Counted from the first letter of the stretch, positions 1-7,022 are shown. The stretch is 9,954 nt of DNA from JBGOTP01 sp041476545 (GCA_041476545.1 JBGOTP010000182.1:1-9954); one strand, 5' to 3'. Made by a program: numbers and translations. The notes: generated by a model from the sequence alone, not told the origin.

Positions 1-188
1 ATGTCGAGATGCGTGTGCACGTCGATTCCACCCGGAAAGACGTACTTGCCCTTCGCATCGATCACGCGATCCGCCTGCATGGTCAGATCGGTGCCGATCG
101 TCGAGATCTTCTCTCCCTCGATGAGGATGTCGCCGACGTACTGGTCGGTCGCCGTGACGATGGTGCCGTGCTTGACGAGGAGGCTCAT
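1..188 (-). CDS. hydA: Dihydropyrimidinase / D-hydantoinase, N-terminal fragment
   Basis: This is the first 62 codons of a cyclic amidohydrolase that opens dihydrouracil or dihydrothymine (or hydantoins) to the N-carbamoyl amino acid. The reading starts MSLLVKHGTIVTATDQYVGD and reaches GGIDVHTHLD, where the HxH pair is the metal-binding motif at the start of the amidohydrolase barrel. The rest lies beyond the left edge. The start ATG overlaps the stop of the beta-ureidopropionase gene (ATGA), so the two are co-transcribed and probably translationally coupled. The neighbours (beta-ureidopropionase, PreA-like dehydrogenase, NCS1 transporter) favour pyrimidine degradation over a stand-alone hydantoinase. 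The product family is clear; the exact substrate is inferred from context. Confidence 0.9.
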   Translation of the reverse strand, partial: MSLLVKHGTIVTATDQYVGDILIEGEKISTIGTDLTMQADRVIDAKGKYVFPGGIDVHTHLD

Positions 189-1057
189 GGGAGCTGTGCC
201 GCCATCGGCCCGTAGGTCTCGGGGCGCCGGTCACGATAGAACTGCCACACCCGGCGGACCTCCTCGATGAGGTCGAGATCCATTTCGGCGACGACGAGCT
301 CGTCCTTGTCTTCCGATCCCATCGCGAGGAAGTTGCCGCGAGGATCGACGAAGTAGGACGAGCCGTAGAACCGGCCGATGTTCCACGGCGCCTCGGTTCC
401 GACGCGATTGCTGCACGCCATGAAGTAGCCGTTCGCCACCGCGTGCGCGGGCTGCTCCAGCTTCCACAGATATTGGGACAGGCCTGCAACGGTCGCCGAC
501 GGGTTGAACACGATCTCGGCGCCGTTCAGGCCGAGCAGACGCGCGCCTTCGGGAAAGTGACGGTCGTAGCAGATGTAGACACCGACTTTCGCGAAGCGCG
601 TCTGGAACACGGGATACCCGAGATTGCCCGGCTTGAAGAAGTACTTCTCCCAGAAGCCCGACGTGTGCGGGATGTGGTTCTTGCGGTACTTGCCGAGATA
701 CGTGCCGTCGTTGTCGTAGACCGCGGCGGTGTTGTAGTAGACGCCCGCCTGCTCGCGCTCGTACACCGGCACGACCATCGCCATCTGGTACTTCTTCGCG
801 TACTGCGCCATCAGGTCCGTCGTCGGCCCGGGCACCGCCTCCGCGATGTCGTACCAGTGCGCGTCCTGCGACGGGCAGAAGTACGGGCCGTTGAAGATCT
901 CCTGCAGCCCGAGGATCTGGACACCCTTGCGTCCCGCTTCCTCGATCAACGGAATGTGCGCGTCGATCGCCGCCTTACGGACCTTGTCGATCGGCGCGGC
1001 GGGATCGGTAATCGGCGCGGCCGCCTGGATGAGGCCGCCAATCAGCTTGCGAGGCAT
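185..1057 (-). CDS. Beta-ureidopropionase / N-carbamoyl amino acid amidohydrolase (nitrilase superfamily)
   Basis: A cytosolic 290-aa carbon-nitrogen hydrolase predicted to cleave N-carbamoyl-beta-alanine into beta-alanine, CO2 and ammonia, the last step of reductive pyrimidine degradation. The nitrilase triad is visible: Glu53 in LQEIFNG, Lys126 in GKYRKNHIPH and Cys163 in YICYDRHFPEGAR. The 37-residue Lys-Cys spacing matches, from memory, that of human UPB1. Length is normal for bacterial members, and no signal peptide is seen. It is first in a minus-strand operon, with dihydropyrimidinase following at an ATGA overlap. No good Shine-Dalgarno precedes the ATG; a TATATA box lies about 17 nt upstream. 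A D-carbamoylase role is possible, but the neighbours favour the pyrimidine pathway. Confidence 0.92.
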   Translation of the reverse strand: MPRKLIGGLIQAAAPITDPAAPIDKVRKAAIDAHIPLIEEAGRKGVQILGLQEIFNGPYFCPSQDAHWYDIAEAVPGPTTDLMAQYAKKYQMAMVVPVYEREQAGVYYNTAAVYDNDGTYLGKYRKNHIPHTSGFWEKYFFKPGNLGYPVFQTRFAKVGVYICYDRHFPEGARLLGLNGAEIVFNPSATVAGLSQYLWKLEQPAHAVANGYFMACSNRVGTEAPWNIGRFYGSSYFVDPRGNFLAMGSEDKDELVVAEMDLDLIEEVRRVWQFYRDRRPETYGPMAAQLP

Positions 1058-1107
1058 AGGGCGCCAATTCTGCTATATAGTCAGCGCTTTCCAAAGAGGG
1101 AGTTGCC
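1058..1107. promoter_or_regulatory. Divergent promoter region of the pyrimidine-degradation operons
   Basis: Only 50 bp separate the start codons of beta-ureidopropionase (minus) and the PreA-like gene (plus), so both promoters and any operator must lie here or inside the flanking genes. It contains a perfect 8-bp palindrome, CTATATAG, at 1073-1080 that could give a TATATA -10 box on either strand. The plus gene has a good ribosome binding site, AGAGGGAG, about 5-6 nt before its ATG. No regulator gene is present in the window. The promoter assignment is inference from position and the AT-rich palindrome. Confidence 0.45.
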
Positions 1108-2229
1108 ATGGGCGTAGATCTCTCGACGACGTTCACCGGCCTCCGCTTCGAGAATCCGTTTCTCCTGTCGTCCGCGCCGCCGACCGAATCGGACAGCAAC
1201 ATCATGCGGGCGTTCGACGCGGGCTGGGGCGGCGTGGTGACCAAGACGATCGGTCTTCACCCGGTCGTCAACGTCGACGGCCCGAAGACGAAGTTTTTGC
1301 GCGCCGCGGCCGAGTCCGCCCGGCTCTCGATGCAGAAGCGCCCCGGCACGGTGCTTCATTCGTCGTGGAACTGGGAGCTCATCTCGGATAAGGCGCTCGA
1401 CTGGTGGGTGCCGCGCATCGCGCGCATCAAGCAGGCGCATCCGAACCGCGTGCTCGTCGCCTCGATCATGGCGGGGTCCGGCAGCGACCAGGAGCTGACG
1501 AACTGGCAGACGCTGGCGAGGGCGTGCCAGGACGAAGGCGCCGACGCGCTCGAGCTGAACCTGTCGTGCCCGCACATGGATCGCAAGGACATGGGCTCGA
1601 ACATCGGCAAGGACCAGGAGCTGATCTCCGTCGTCACCGAGGTCGTGAAGGAGGTCGCGCGCATCCCCGTCTGGGCGAAGCTCACGCCCTCGACCACCGA
1701 CATCGTCATCGAGGCGCGGGGCGCGTTTCTCGGAGGCGCCGACGCGATCGTCTCGTCCAACACGTTTCCGTCGCTGCCGCTGATCGATCCAGAGACGCTC
1801 GAGTTCGAGATGAACGTCGACGGGCTCGTGTCGAGCGGCGGGCTTGGCGGACCGGCGATCCTGCCGATGTCGATGGCGAAGATGGCGCAGCTCACGCAGG
1901 CGTTTCCCGACAAATCGTTCTCCGGGATCGGCGGAATCGCGGAGTTCGCGCACGCGCTCAACTACTTCCTGCTTGGATGCGGAACAGTGCAAGTTTGCAC
2001 TGCGGCGATGCTCGATCACGCGATCGGCCCGAACGTGATCAAGGCGCTGACCTCAGGGATGCGCGAGTCGATGGAGCGGCACGGCTGGAACACGCTGGAG
2101 GATTTCAGGGGTATCCGCCGCGACCGGGTCGTGACGCACTCGAAGATCCGGCGGCCCGGCGCGAAGGACTATCACGGCGGCTACGATGCAGAAGGCTACG
2201 CCGCCGCCGAAGCGGCCGCGGAGCGATGA
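1108..2229 (+). CDS. preA: Dihydropyrimidine dehydrogenase catalytic subunit, PreA-like, lacking the ferredoxin domain
   Basis: A 373-aa FMN TIM-barrel enzyme of the dihydroorotate dehydrogenase / PreA family, predicted to reduce uracil or thymine to the dihydro form. The start GVDLSTTFTGLRFENPF, the GWGGVVTKTIG segment, NLSCPH at 151-156, AKLTP at 190-194, SSNT at 216-219 and SGIGGI at 272-277 follow the family order. By memory alignment with mammalian DPD, Asn151, Ser153 and Cys154 correspond to its Asn668, Ser670 and catalytic Cys671, and Asn218-Thr219 to Asn736-Thr737. E. coli PreA (about 411 aa) carries a C-terminal 4Fe-4S ferredoxin domain. This protein ends in an Ala/Glu-rich tail with no CxxCxxC motif and only four cysteines in all. 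No PreT partner is in the window. The ATG follows a clear SD, and the stop overlaps the transporter start by ATGA. Confidence 0.88.
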   Translation: MGVDLSTTFTGLRFENPFLLSSAPPTESDSNIMRAFDAGWGGVVTKTIGLHPVVNVDGPKTKFLRAAAESARLSMQKRPGTVLHSSWNWELISDKALDWWVPRIARIKQAHPNRVLVASIMAGSGSDQELTNWQTLARACQDEGADALELNLSCPHMDRKDMGSNIGKDQELISVVTEVVKEVARIPVWAKLTPSTTDIVIEARGAFLGGADAIVSSNTFPSLPLIDPETLEFEMNVDGLVSSGGLGGPAILPMSMAKMAQLTQAFPDKSFSGIGGIAEFAHALNYFLLGCGTVQVCTAAMLDHAIGPNVIKALTSGMRESMERHGWNTLEDFRGIRRDRVVTHSKIRRPGAKDYHGGYDAEGYAAAEAAAER

Positions 2230-3701
2230 ACAAAGACTTCGTAGAGGTCACTGAGGATCTCTCGAGCAGTCCTCTGTGGAATCCTGACCTCGCGCCGACG
2301 CCGCGCGCGCGCCGCACCTGGTCCACCTATCACATCGCCGCGCTCTGGATCGGCATGAGCGTGGTGATCACCACCTACACGCTGGCCTCCGGCCTCATGC
2401 AGCAGGGCATGACCTGGTGGCAGGCCATGCTCACGATCCTGCTCGGCAACACGATCGTCCTGGTGCCGATGATCCTCAACGCGCACGCAGGCACAAAGTA
2501 CGGCGTCTCGTTTCCGGTGCTGTGCCGCGCGAGCTTCGGCGTGCGCGGCGCGAACATCCCGGCGATCCTGCGCGCGCTGGTCGCCTGCGGATGGTTCGGC
2601 ATCCAGACGTGGATTGGCGCGCTCGCGCTCAACGCGCTGCTTGCCGCGGCATGGCCGGCATGGACCGGGATTGCCGCCGGCATCTGGATCTCGTTCGCGA
2701 TCTTCTGGCTGATCCAGGTCTGGATCATCATCAACGGCCTCGAAGGCATCAAGAAGCTCGAAGGCTGGTCGGCGCCGCTGCTGCTCGGAGGAGGCGCGCT
2801 GCTCCTCGGATGGGCGATCCGCCGGGGCGGCGGGCTCGGGCACATCCTCAGCGAGTCGGTGCGGCTGCAGACGGCGCACGTGCCGTTCTGGCGGCTCTTC
2901 CCCGCCGCCCTCACCGCGAACGTCGGCTACTGGGCGACGCTCAGCCTGAACATTCCCGACTTCACGCGCTACGCGCGCAGCCAGCGATCGCAGGTGCTCG
3001 GCCAGGCGTTCGGGCTTCCCGCCACGATGACCGCCTTCGCATTCATCGGCGTGGCGGTGACCAGCGCCACGATCGTGCTGTTCGGCGAAGCGATCTGGGA
3101 TCCGGTCACGCTCATCGCGCGCATCGGCAGCGCGCCGGTCATCATCTTCGGGGCGCTCATTATCCTGCTCGCGCAGTTGACGACGAACATGGCGGCGAAC
3201 GTCGTATCGCCCGCCAATGACTTCTCGAGCCTGTCGCCGCGGCATATCAGCTACGTGACCGGAGGGATCATTACCGCGGTCATCGGGATCGTGATGCTGC
3301 CGTGGAAGCTGTACGCCGACGCGGCGGCCTACATCTTCACGTGGCTGATCGGCTACTCGAGCCTGATGGGCGCGATCGGAGGGATTCTGATTGCCGATTA
3401 CTGGGTGCTGCGAAGACGCGAGCTGTTACCTGCCGACCTATTCAAGTTGGAAGGCCGCTATACGTACTCGGGCGGCGTCAACCCGCGCGCGGTGATTGCG
3501 TTGGTGCTCGCCATGCTTCCCGTCGTGCCCGGATTCCTGCATGCCGCCATGACGCCGGGCGGACAGGTGGTTAACCCGACGTTCCTCGATTCGCTCTACA
3601 CCTACGCGTGGTTCGTGACCTTCAGCCTCAGCTTCGCGCTATATCTTCTGCTCACGACCGGAGAGAAGACGACGGCTGCGGCGGGCGTGGCAGGGCGCTA
3701 A
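2226..3701 (+). CDS. NCS1-family nucleobase/hydantoin/allantoin:cation symporter
   Basis: A 491-aa inner-membrane permease of the NCS1 family, which imports nucleobases, hydantoins or allantoin with Na+ or H+. About twelve hydrophobic segments can be read. The family N-terminal signature LWNPDLAPTPRARRTW is at 18-32. Comparison from memory with the hydantoin permease Mhp1 matches Trp123 and Gln127 (WFGIQ) to Trp117 and Gln121. The LTTNMAANVVSPAND stretch matches its Na2-site Ala/Ser/Thr and Asn318 (here Ala316, Thr319, Thr320, Asn325). The frame is open far upstream, but the start is set at 2226 because of the ATGA overlap with the preceding gene and the family N-terminus beginning just after it. 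A GGAG sits 3 nt before the ATG, and coupling is likely. The context suggests uracil, thymine, dihydropyrimidine or hydantoin as cargo. Confidence 0.92.
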   Translation: MNKDFVEVTEDLSSSPLWNPDLAPTPRARRTWSTYHIAALWIGMSVVITTYTLASGLMQQGMTWWQAMLTILLGNTIVLVPMILNAHAGTKYGVSFPVLCRASFGVRGANIPAILRALVACGWFGIQTWIGALALNALLAAAWPAWTGIAAGIWISFAIFWLIQVWIIINGLEGIKKLEGWSAPLLLGGGALLLGWAIRRGGGLGHILSESVRLQTAHVPFWRLFPAALTANVGYWATLSLNIPDFTRYARSQRSQVLGQAFGLPATMTAFAFIGVAVTSATIVLFGEAIWDPVTLIARIGSAPVIIFGALIILLAQLTTNMAANVVSPANDFSSLSPRHISYVTGGIITAVIGIVMLPWKLYADAAAYIFTWLIGYSSLMGAIGGILIADYWVLRRRELLPADLFKLEGRYTYSGGVNPRAVIALVLAMLPVVPGFLHAAMTPGGQVVNPTFLDSLYTYAWFVTFSLSFALYLLLTTGEKTTAAAGVAGR

Positions 3702-4099
3702 TCACCGCGCGTTCATTCGACGTCGTCAGCGCGCGGCTCTCTGTTCTCTATCGCCATCTGGCGGTTTCGGCGTCGCGTGTTCACGACGAATGTCAACGTT
3801 ACGCGACTTCGACGCACGCATCCGCTGCCGATCCGGACGTGGCGAAATTGCGCGGCGCGTGTACCGCTTGATTTCGGCGTGGACTCAACGCGTCGAACAT
3901 GTTCCCGCTCGGCGTGCGACCGTCACATTTGCGCAGGCGTCCGATGCGTTGCAGCGAGCCGAGACTGGCGCCACTCGTGAGCTTCGTGCTTTACCTGCTG
4001 CTCGCCAGAAACCATCCGAGTGAGAATGTCAGCTGCGGCTGGCGCGCAACCGCATCTTTGTCACATGACGACGCGTGCCGGTCGCCGTCTGCAGCCGCC
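3702..4099. other. About 400 bp with no recognisable gene
   Basis: This lies between the transporter stop and the DUF5615 remnant and marks the change from catabolic cluster to accessory DNA. An open frame at 3790-4023 (+, 77 aa, Arg/Ala-rich) has no good ribosome binding site and no recognisable motif. A longer plus frame from 3899 is likewise unsupported. I see a weak 5-bp stem at 3752-3763 (CGCCA/TGGCG) followed by only three T, not a convincing terminator. A degenerate attC-like inverted repeat lies at 3883-3955. A 24-bp stretch at 3980-4003 resembles the 3' end of the transporter gene. Best read as decayed intergenic or cassette DNA. Confidence 0.5.
3883..3955. repeat. Degenerate attC-like inverted repeat (weak candidate)
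   Basis: The left end ACTCAAC fits the RYYYAAC consensus. The left arm CTCAACGCGTCGAAC pairs imperfectly with the right arm ending GATGCGTTGCAGC; the shared core is CAACGC/GCGTTG plus flanking TCG. The right-hand 7-mer GTTGCAG does not fit GTTRRRY. The 73-bp length is right for an attC. It could equally be chance in GC-rich DNA. Confidence 0.2.
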
Positions 4100-4359
4100 T
4101 CAACCCAGTTCAAGGAACGTGGCGTCAGACTGCTCCGTGAAGGCCTGAAGATCGGCAACGTGCTGTCGCAACAACCTTACGACATCCTCCGTCGTGCAGT
4201 TGCCGAGACGCAGCCAGACCACCTTTGGTGGGGCGCCTCGAAGGATGCTCAAGCGGTTGCCGCCAGCACCGATTTGTCGAACGTGCAATGAGTCAGGAAA
4301 CACGCCCCGCAGCAGGACGGATAATTCTTCGGACACTGCTCGTCGAAGAGCAGCTGCAC
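4100..4359 (-). pseudogene. DUF5615 PIN-like toxin remnant (frameshift plus internal deletion)
   Basis: The reading starts at GTG 4359-4357 as MQLLFDEQ, matching the N-terminus of DUF5615 PIN-like proteins (MKLLFDENLS). A single-base loss near 4336 shifts the frame. After the shift it continues SEELSVLLRGVFPDSLHVR, then GAPPKVVWLRLGNC and a normal C-terminal helix to the stop at 4100. Between the GAGG and RLSILRGAPP blocks about 25 residues are missing, including the segment that carries the conserved acidic KDSDF-type motif. With both lesions the protein cannot be active. DUF5615 genes are usually paired with a DUF433 antitoxin; none is present here. It lies 28 bp after the methyltransferase stop, on the same strand. 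The family call is by recognition from memory. Confidence 0.7.
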
Positions 4360-4387
4360 GACCTCAGGCCGCCGGGATCAGTATTGT

Positions 4388-4969
4388 CTACCAGACGCCA
4401 GGAACAAGACGCTTCGTCCGTGCCGTGTATGCGGCGTATTCGTCGCCAAACTCCTCGACCATCATTCTCTCCTCCGCGCCGACACGAAGCGCGAAGAGGA
4501 TCGCGAACGCGATCAAGTTCGACGGACCCGCCACCCAATTCGGGATGACGAGCGCTTGGCCGACAGAGTACAGCACCAACGCCAAGTACATCGGGTGGCG
4601 GATCCGGCGATACACGCCTTGCGTGACGAGTCGATGCTGCTCACGCACCTCCAGGGTGATCGACCAATTCGTACCAAGGTCAGCGTGCGACCGGTAGAAG
4701 AGCCAGAGGCCGATCACGAAGCAGATCACACCGGCGACGAGCGGGCCGGTGTCCAGCGGGTACTCAGCGAACGAGAACACCGGTGACGCGATCCAGATCA
4801 GAGGGACGAAGAATCCGACCCACGCGAGAACCAAGAGGCCGGTCTCTAGCGGAGTCTTGTGGCTCCTGGCGACCTTGACACTTCGACTCCGGTGACCGTG
4901 CGGTGCGCGAACGGCGATCATCACCACTGTACCTGCGAGCACCAGCGCCTTCGCGATCCACGGATTCAT
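4388..4969 (-). CDS. Isoprenylcysteine carboxyl methyltransferase (ICMT/PEMT-like) family membrane protein
   Basis: A 193-aa integral membrane protein with about five hydrophobic segments (roughly 4-20, 44-62, 76-92, 127-142, 148-165). The C-terminal signature of SAM-dependent ICMT-type methyltransferases is complete: RHPMY at 124-128, GAEERMMVEEFGDEYAAY at 164-181 and a final RLVP. Bacterial members methylate small lipophilic or unknown substrates, so the substrate here is not known. The frame is open upstream to 5035, but ATG 4969-4967 is chosen because AGGGAGGA (4988-4981) precedes it by 11 nt and the first membrane segment follows directly. It lies 96 bp after the rhodanese stop on the same strand, within the presumed cassette array. 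Confidence 0.85.
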   Translation of the reverse strand: MNPWIAKALVLAGTVVMIAVRAPHGHRSRSVKVARSHKTPLETGLLVLAWVGFFVPLIWIASPVFSFAEYPLDTGPLVAGVICFVIGLWLFYRSHADLGTNWSITLEVREQHRLVTQGVYRRIRHPMYLALVLYSVGQALVIPNWVAGPSNLIAFAILFALRVGAEERMMVEEFGDEYAAYTARTKRLVPGVW

Positions 4970-5017
4970 GGCCAAGCACGTCCTCCCTGTCACCCACCGG
5001 ACTGCGACGTCGTCAAC

Positions 5018-5058
5018 TGCGTCTGTCCGGCTCACGGCATGCGGCTCGCGGGTTGGAC
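5018..5058 (-). repeat. Possible decayed attC after the rhodanese gene
   Basis: On the minus strand a perfect RYYYAAC 7-mer, GTCCAAC (5058-5052), lies 7 nt after the rhodanese stop. GTTGAC, an imperfect GTTRRRY, follows near 5024-5018. Position and orientation fit an attC closing the rhodanese cassette. However, the span is short (about 41 bp) and the arms pair poorly beyond CAAC and GCG, so this may be a deletion-damaged site or chance. Confidence 0.22.
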
Positions 5059-5065
5059 GGCGTTC

Positions 5066-5503
5066 CTATTTGTCTCGGCGCGAGCCGGAACCGACTTCCT
5101 GACGAAGGCCCGCCTGCTTCCACTTCAAGATGTGGCCCTTGAGGTACATAACTCGCCGAAATCCAGACGCACGAAGGAAGGCTCCGGCAACGTATGCTCG
5201 TGGTCCGTGGCCGCAATACACCACTATCGGATCTGCCCGCGAAGTCGAAATCTCCGACGTGCCAGTCAGCAAAGCCCAGAACGGGATATGCAGTGCCCCT
5301 GGAACGTGTCCATCCGCGAACTCCCGCTGAGATCGGACATCGAGAACAGTCGGCGCGGTGCCAGCCTCGATTTGAGCAAGCAGAGTTGTCCCCGTGATAT
5401 GCGACGGGAGTTTGCCTGCAGCGGGCATCGGCATGAATGGCACCGTGACCCTCACGAAAGCATGAGCAACCCTGAATTGAAGGTTTAGCGAATCTTTCTC
5501 CAT
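5066..5503 (-). CDS. Rhodanese-like domain protein
   Basis: A 145-aa single-domain rhodanese (sulfurtransferase). The family landmarks are VLDVRSQREF (53-62), GHVPGALHIPF (65-75) and the active-site loop CGHGPRA with Cys97, which fits CxxGxR. The natural sulfur acceptor cannot be told from sequence. The N-terminal 35 residues are mildly hydrophobic with several Met but do not form a textbook signal peptide. The frame is open upstream to 5584, but that extension is a translation of the attC site. ATG 5503 lies 6 nt after the right consensus box of the attC (GTTGGAT on this strand), the usual place for a cassette start. GGATGG gives a weak SD. Confidence 0.85.
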   Translation of the reverse strand: MEKDSLNLQFRVAHAFVRVTVPFMPMPAAGKLPSHITGTTLLAQIEAGTAPTVLDVRSQREFADGHVPGALHIPFWALLTGTSEISTSRADPIVVYCGHGPRAYVAGAFLRASGFRRVMYLKGHILKWKQAGLRQEVGSGSRRDK

Positions 5504-5508
5504 CGTCC

Positions 5509-5596
5509 ATCCAACGCTTCGCATAAGCCGCGGCGGTGCCCCTTGACGACTCGAGCATGAGACACGGCCTGCCGCCGGCTTCATGCGGAGTTAGAC
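5509..5596 (-). repeat. attC: Integron attC recombination site
   Basis: On the minus strand the site begins GTCTAAC (5596-5590, R'') and ends GTTGGAT (5515-5509, R'); both fit the RYYYAAC and GTTRRRY consensus. Between them are inverted arms: GCATGAAGCCGGCGG on the left pairs with CCGCCGCGGCTTATGC on the right. One arm has an extra unpaired G between GCAT and AAGC, as expected of the extrahelical bases of attC. The total of 88 bp is within the known attC range. It starts 31 nt after the SGNH hydrolase stop and ends 6 nt before the rhodanese ATG, so it joins two cassettes in the same orientation. Confidence 0.8.
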
Positions 5597-5627
5597 CGCA
5601 GGTCAGGTTGACGCCATCCTCGCGAAG

Positions 5628-6962
5628 CTAACGACGTCGGCCGGAATTGTGGAACAGACTCAACTCCACCGACTTGCCCATGGTGTAGTAGCCCGCTGGG
5701 CTCGGATGGATGCCATCTCCACAGTTGAACGCGGGGCGCATGACGTCAGGGTTCGCCGGATCGCGCACAACCTGGTCGAAGTCGATGACGTTATCGAACG
5801 GCGCTTTCGTACGGATCCACCGGTTAATCTCGTTCTTGATCCGGGTCTTGTTCGGGTCCCATCCTGTGTTCGTTCCAGTAGGCGACACGTTGTGACGAGG
5901 AATAATCGTCACTCCGATAACCCGGATCCCTCTGGCTTTTACCTTTTGAACGAGCGAGGTCATGGCAGCAATCATCTGGGCTGCGGTCGCCCCGCGCCGA
6001 ATGTCGTTCGTCCCCATGAACAGTACGACGTCCGTCACGCCGTGGTGGGAGAGCACATCGCGATCGAGCCGTTCCATTCCTGGCGTACTGTCGACGGGTG
6101 GCGTCAACCCCTCGCGAGTAATCGTGTTACCGCCGATCCCCTCGTTGACCACGGCCTTGAGGCCCTCGCCCAGGCCACGCGCGCGGAGCGCGTTCGCATC
6201 GTGCTCCAGACCGAGCCGCACTGAGAGCACGTCCTCCCAGCGGTCATGGGCGTCAAGCGTGCTGCAGGTGCCGTCGGTGATGGAATCGCCAAAGGCGACA
6301 ATCGCGCCGGGAGACGAAACCGACTCCACGTCGATCGCTTTCAGCCACAACAGCGACGTCGTCGTGGACCCGAAAGGCGCGCGGCCTTCTTCGGACGTAA
6401 CGTCACCACTGCCGTCAGCGCTCCTGTACGAGGTGGTGACGGCACCGGTGTGCTGGCTCGGCCGCATGTTCGATCCGGGAATGTAGAGGCTTACTGCGAG
6501 ATCTTGCTGCGCCAACACCGACAATTTCACCGGATCGCTCCACGTGCTGCCCCCTACCGGAATCGCGACCTCCGATGCCCCGTCGAACGTGAGGGGTCGA
6601 TTGGATCCAGCGGCAAGTGCGGCTCCCTGAACTCGATGGCCGATATACGCGCGGCCGATCGTCACCGGTTCCGTGCCGAAGGTGTTGTCGAGGCGAATGC
6701 GGACGCTGTCGCCAGGAATCGTGATCCTGGCGATCATGCGGACCGTCGCGTTCGTGATCTGCGTCTCACCGAGCGCTTGTTGAGAGGTGCCCCAGCCTGT
6801 CACCCACGTCGCGTGGTTAGGGGCAAGACGGGCGCGAGCCGCTGGCCGTGCGTCTGATTCCTGCGCGGGGGAGAAAGATAATGCGTGCGCGACGGAGAGA
6901 AGGATCGCGCTCGTGACCACCACGCGGGTTGCCGTCGTCATCAGACGTCCAGCGATGTTCAT
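5628..6962 (-). CDS. Secreted SGNH/GDSL-family hydrolase (esterase-like)
   Basis: A 444-aa predicted secreted esterase or lipase-type hydrolase. A signal peptide spans about residues 1-30 (Arg, then VVVTSAILLSVAHALS). A roughly 150-residue beta-rich domain follows, then the SGNH domain. The SGNH blocks are complete: FGDSITDG with Ser227, NEGIGGN (273-279) with the oxyanion Gly, MGTNDI with Asn319, and DGIHPS with Asp416 and His419. It is likely to deacylate carbohydrates or other extracellular esters; the substrate is unknown. Neither the ATG at 6962 nor the one at residue 8 (6941) has a good SD, so the start is uncertain by seven residues. The attC lies 31 nt after its stop, so this is probably a large (1.3 kb) gene cassette. 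Confidence 0.88.
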   Translation of the reverse strand: MNIAGRLMTTATRVVVTSAILLSVAHALSFSPAQESDARPAARARLAPNHATWVTGWGTSQQALGETQITNATVRMIARITIPGDSVRIRLDNTFGTEPVTIGRAYIGHRVQGAALAAGSNRPLTFDGASEVAIPVGGSTWSDPVKLSVLAQQDLAVSLYIPGSNMRPSQHTGAVTTSYRSADGSGDVTSEEGRAPFGSTTTSLLWLKAIDVESVSSPGAIVAFGDSITDGTCSTLDAHDRWEDVLSVRLGLEHDANALRARGLGEGLKAVVNEGIGGNTITREGLTPPVDSTPGMERLDRDVLSHHGVTDVVLFMGTNDIRRGATAAQMIAAMTSLVQKVKARGIRVIGVTIIPRHNVSPTGTNTGWDPNKTRIKNEINRWIRTKAPFDNVIDFDQVVRDPANPDVMRPAFNCGDGIHPSPAGYYTMGKSVELSLFHNSGRRR

Positions 6963-7022
6963 GGGCAGCAGATTACTTCAAAGCGGTTCTGTCGAACACA
7001 CGCCTGCTGTCAACGTCGGCGC

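Noticed and set aside
1985..2002. Perfect inverted repeat CAGTGCAA-GT-TTGCACTG inside the PreA-like gene
   Set aside because: It lies in a conserved coding motif (GTVQVCTAA) with no position-related role; treated as coincidence.
1404..2225. Upstream extension of the NCS1 frame (open from 1404)
   Set aside because: It runs antiparallel in meaning to the PreA-like gene on the same strand, is Arg-rich shadow sequence, and the family N-terminus with ATGA coupling begins at 2226.
3752..3763. Possible terminator after the transporter gene
   Set aside because: The stem is only 5 bp and is followed by three T; too weak to call.
3790..4291. Plus-strand open frames of 77 and 130 codons
   Set aside because: No ribosome binding site, no recognisable motif, mixed codon use, and the longer one runs over the antisense of the DUF5615 remnant.
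5504..5584. N-terminal extension of the rhodanese frame
   Set aside because: It is the translation of the attC site; the cassette start at 5503 is better placed.
6963..7022. TTGACA on the minus strand (7013-7008) as an SGNH hydrolase promoter, or GTTGACA as an attC box
   Set aside because: No acceptable -10 at proper spacing and no partner box; left unannotated.
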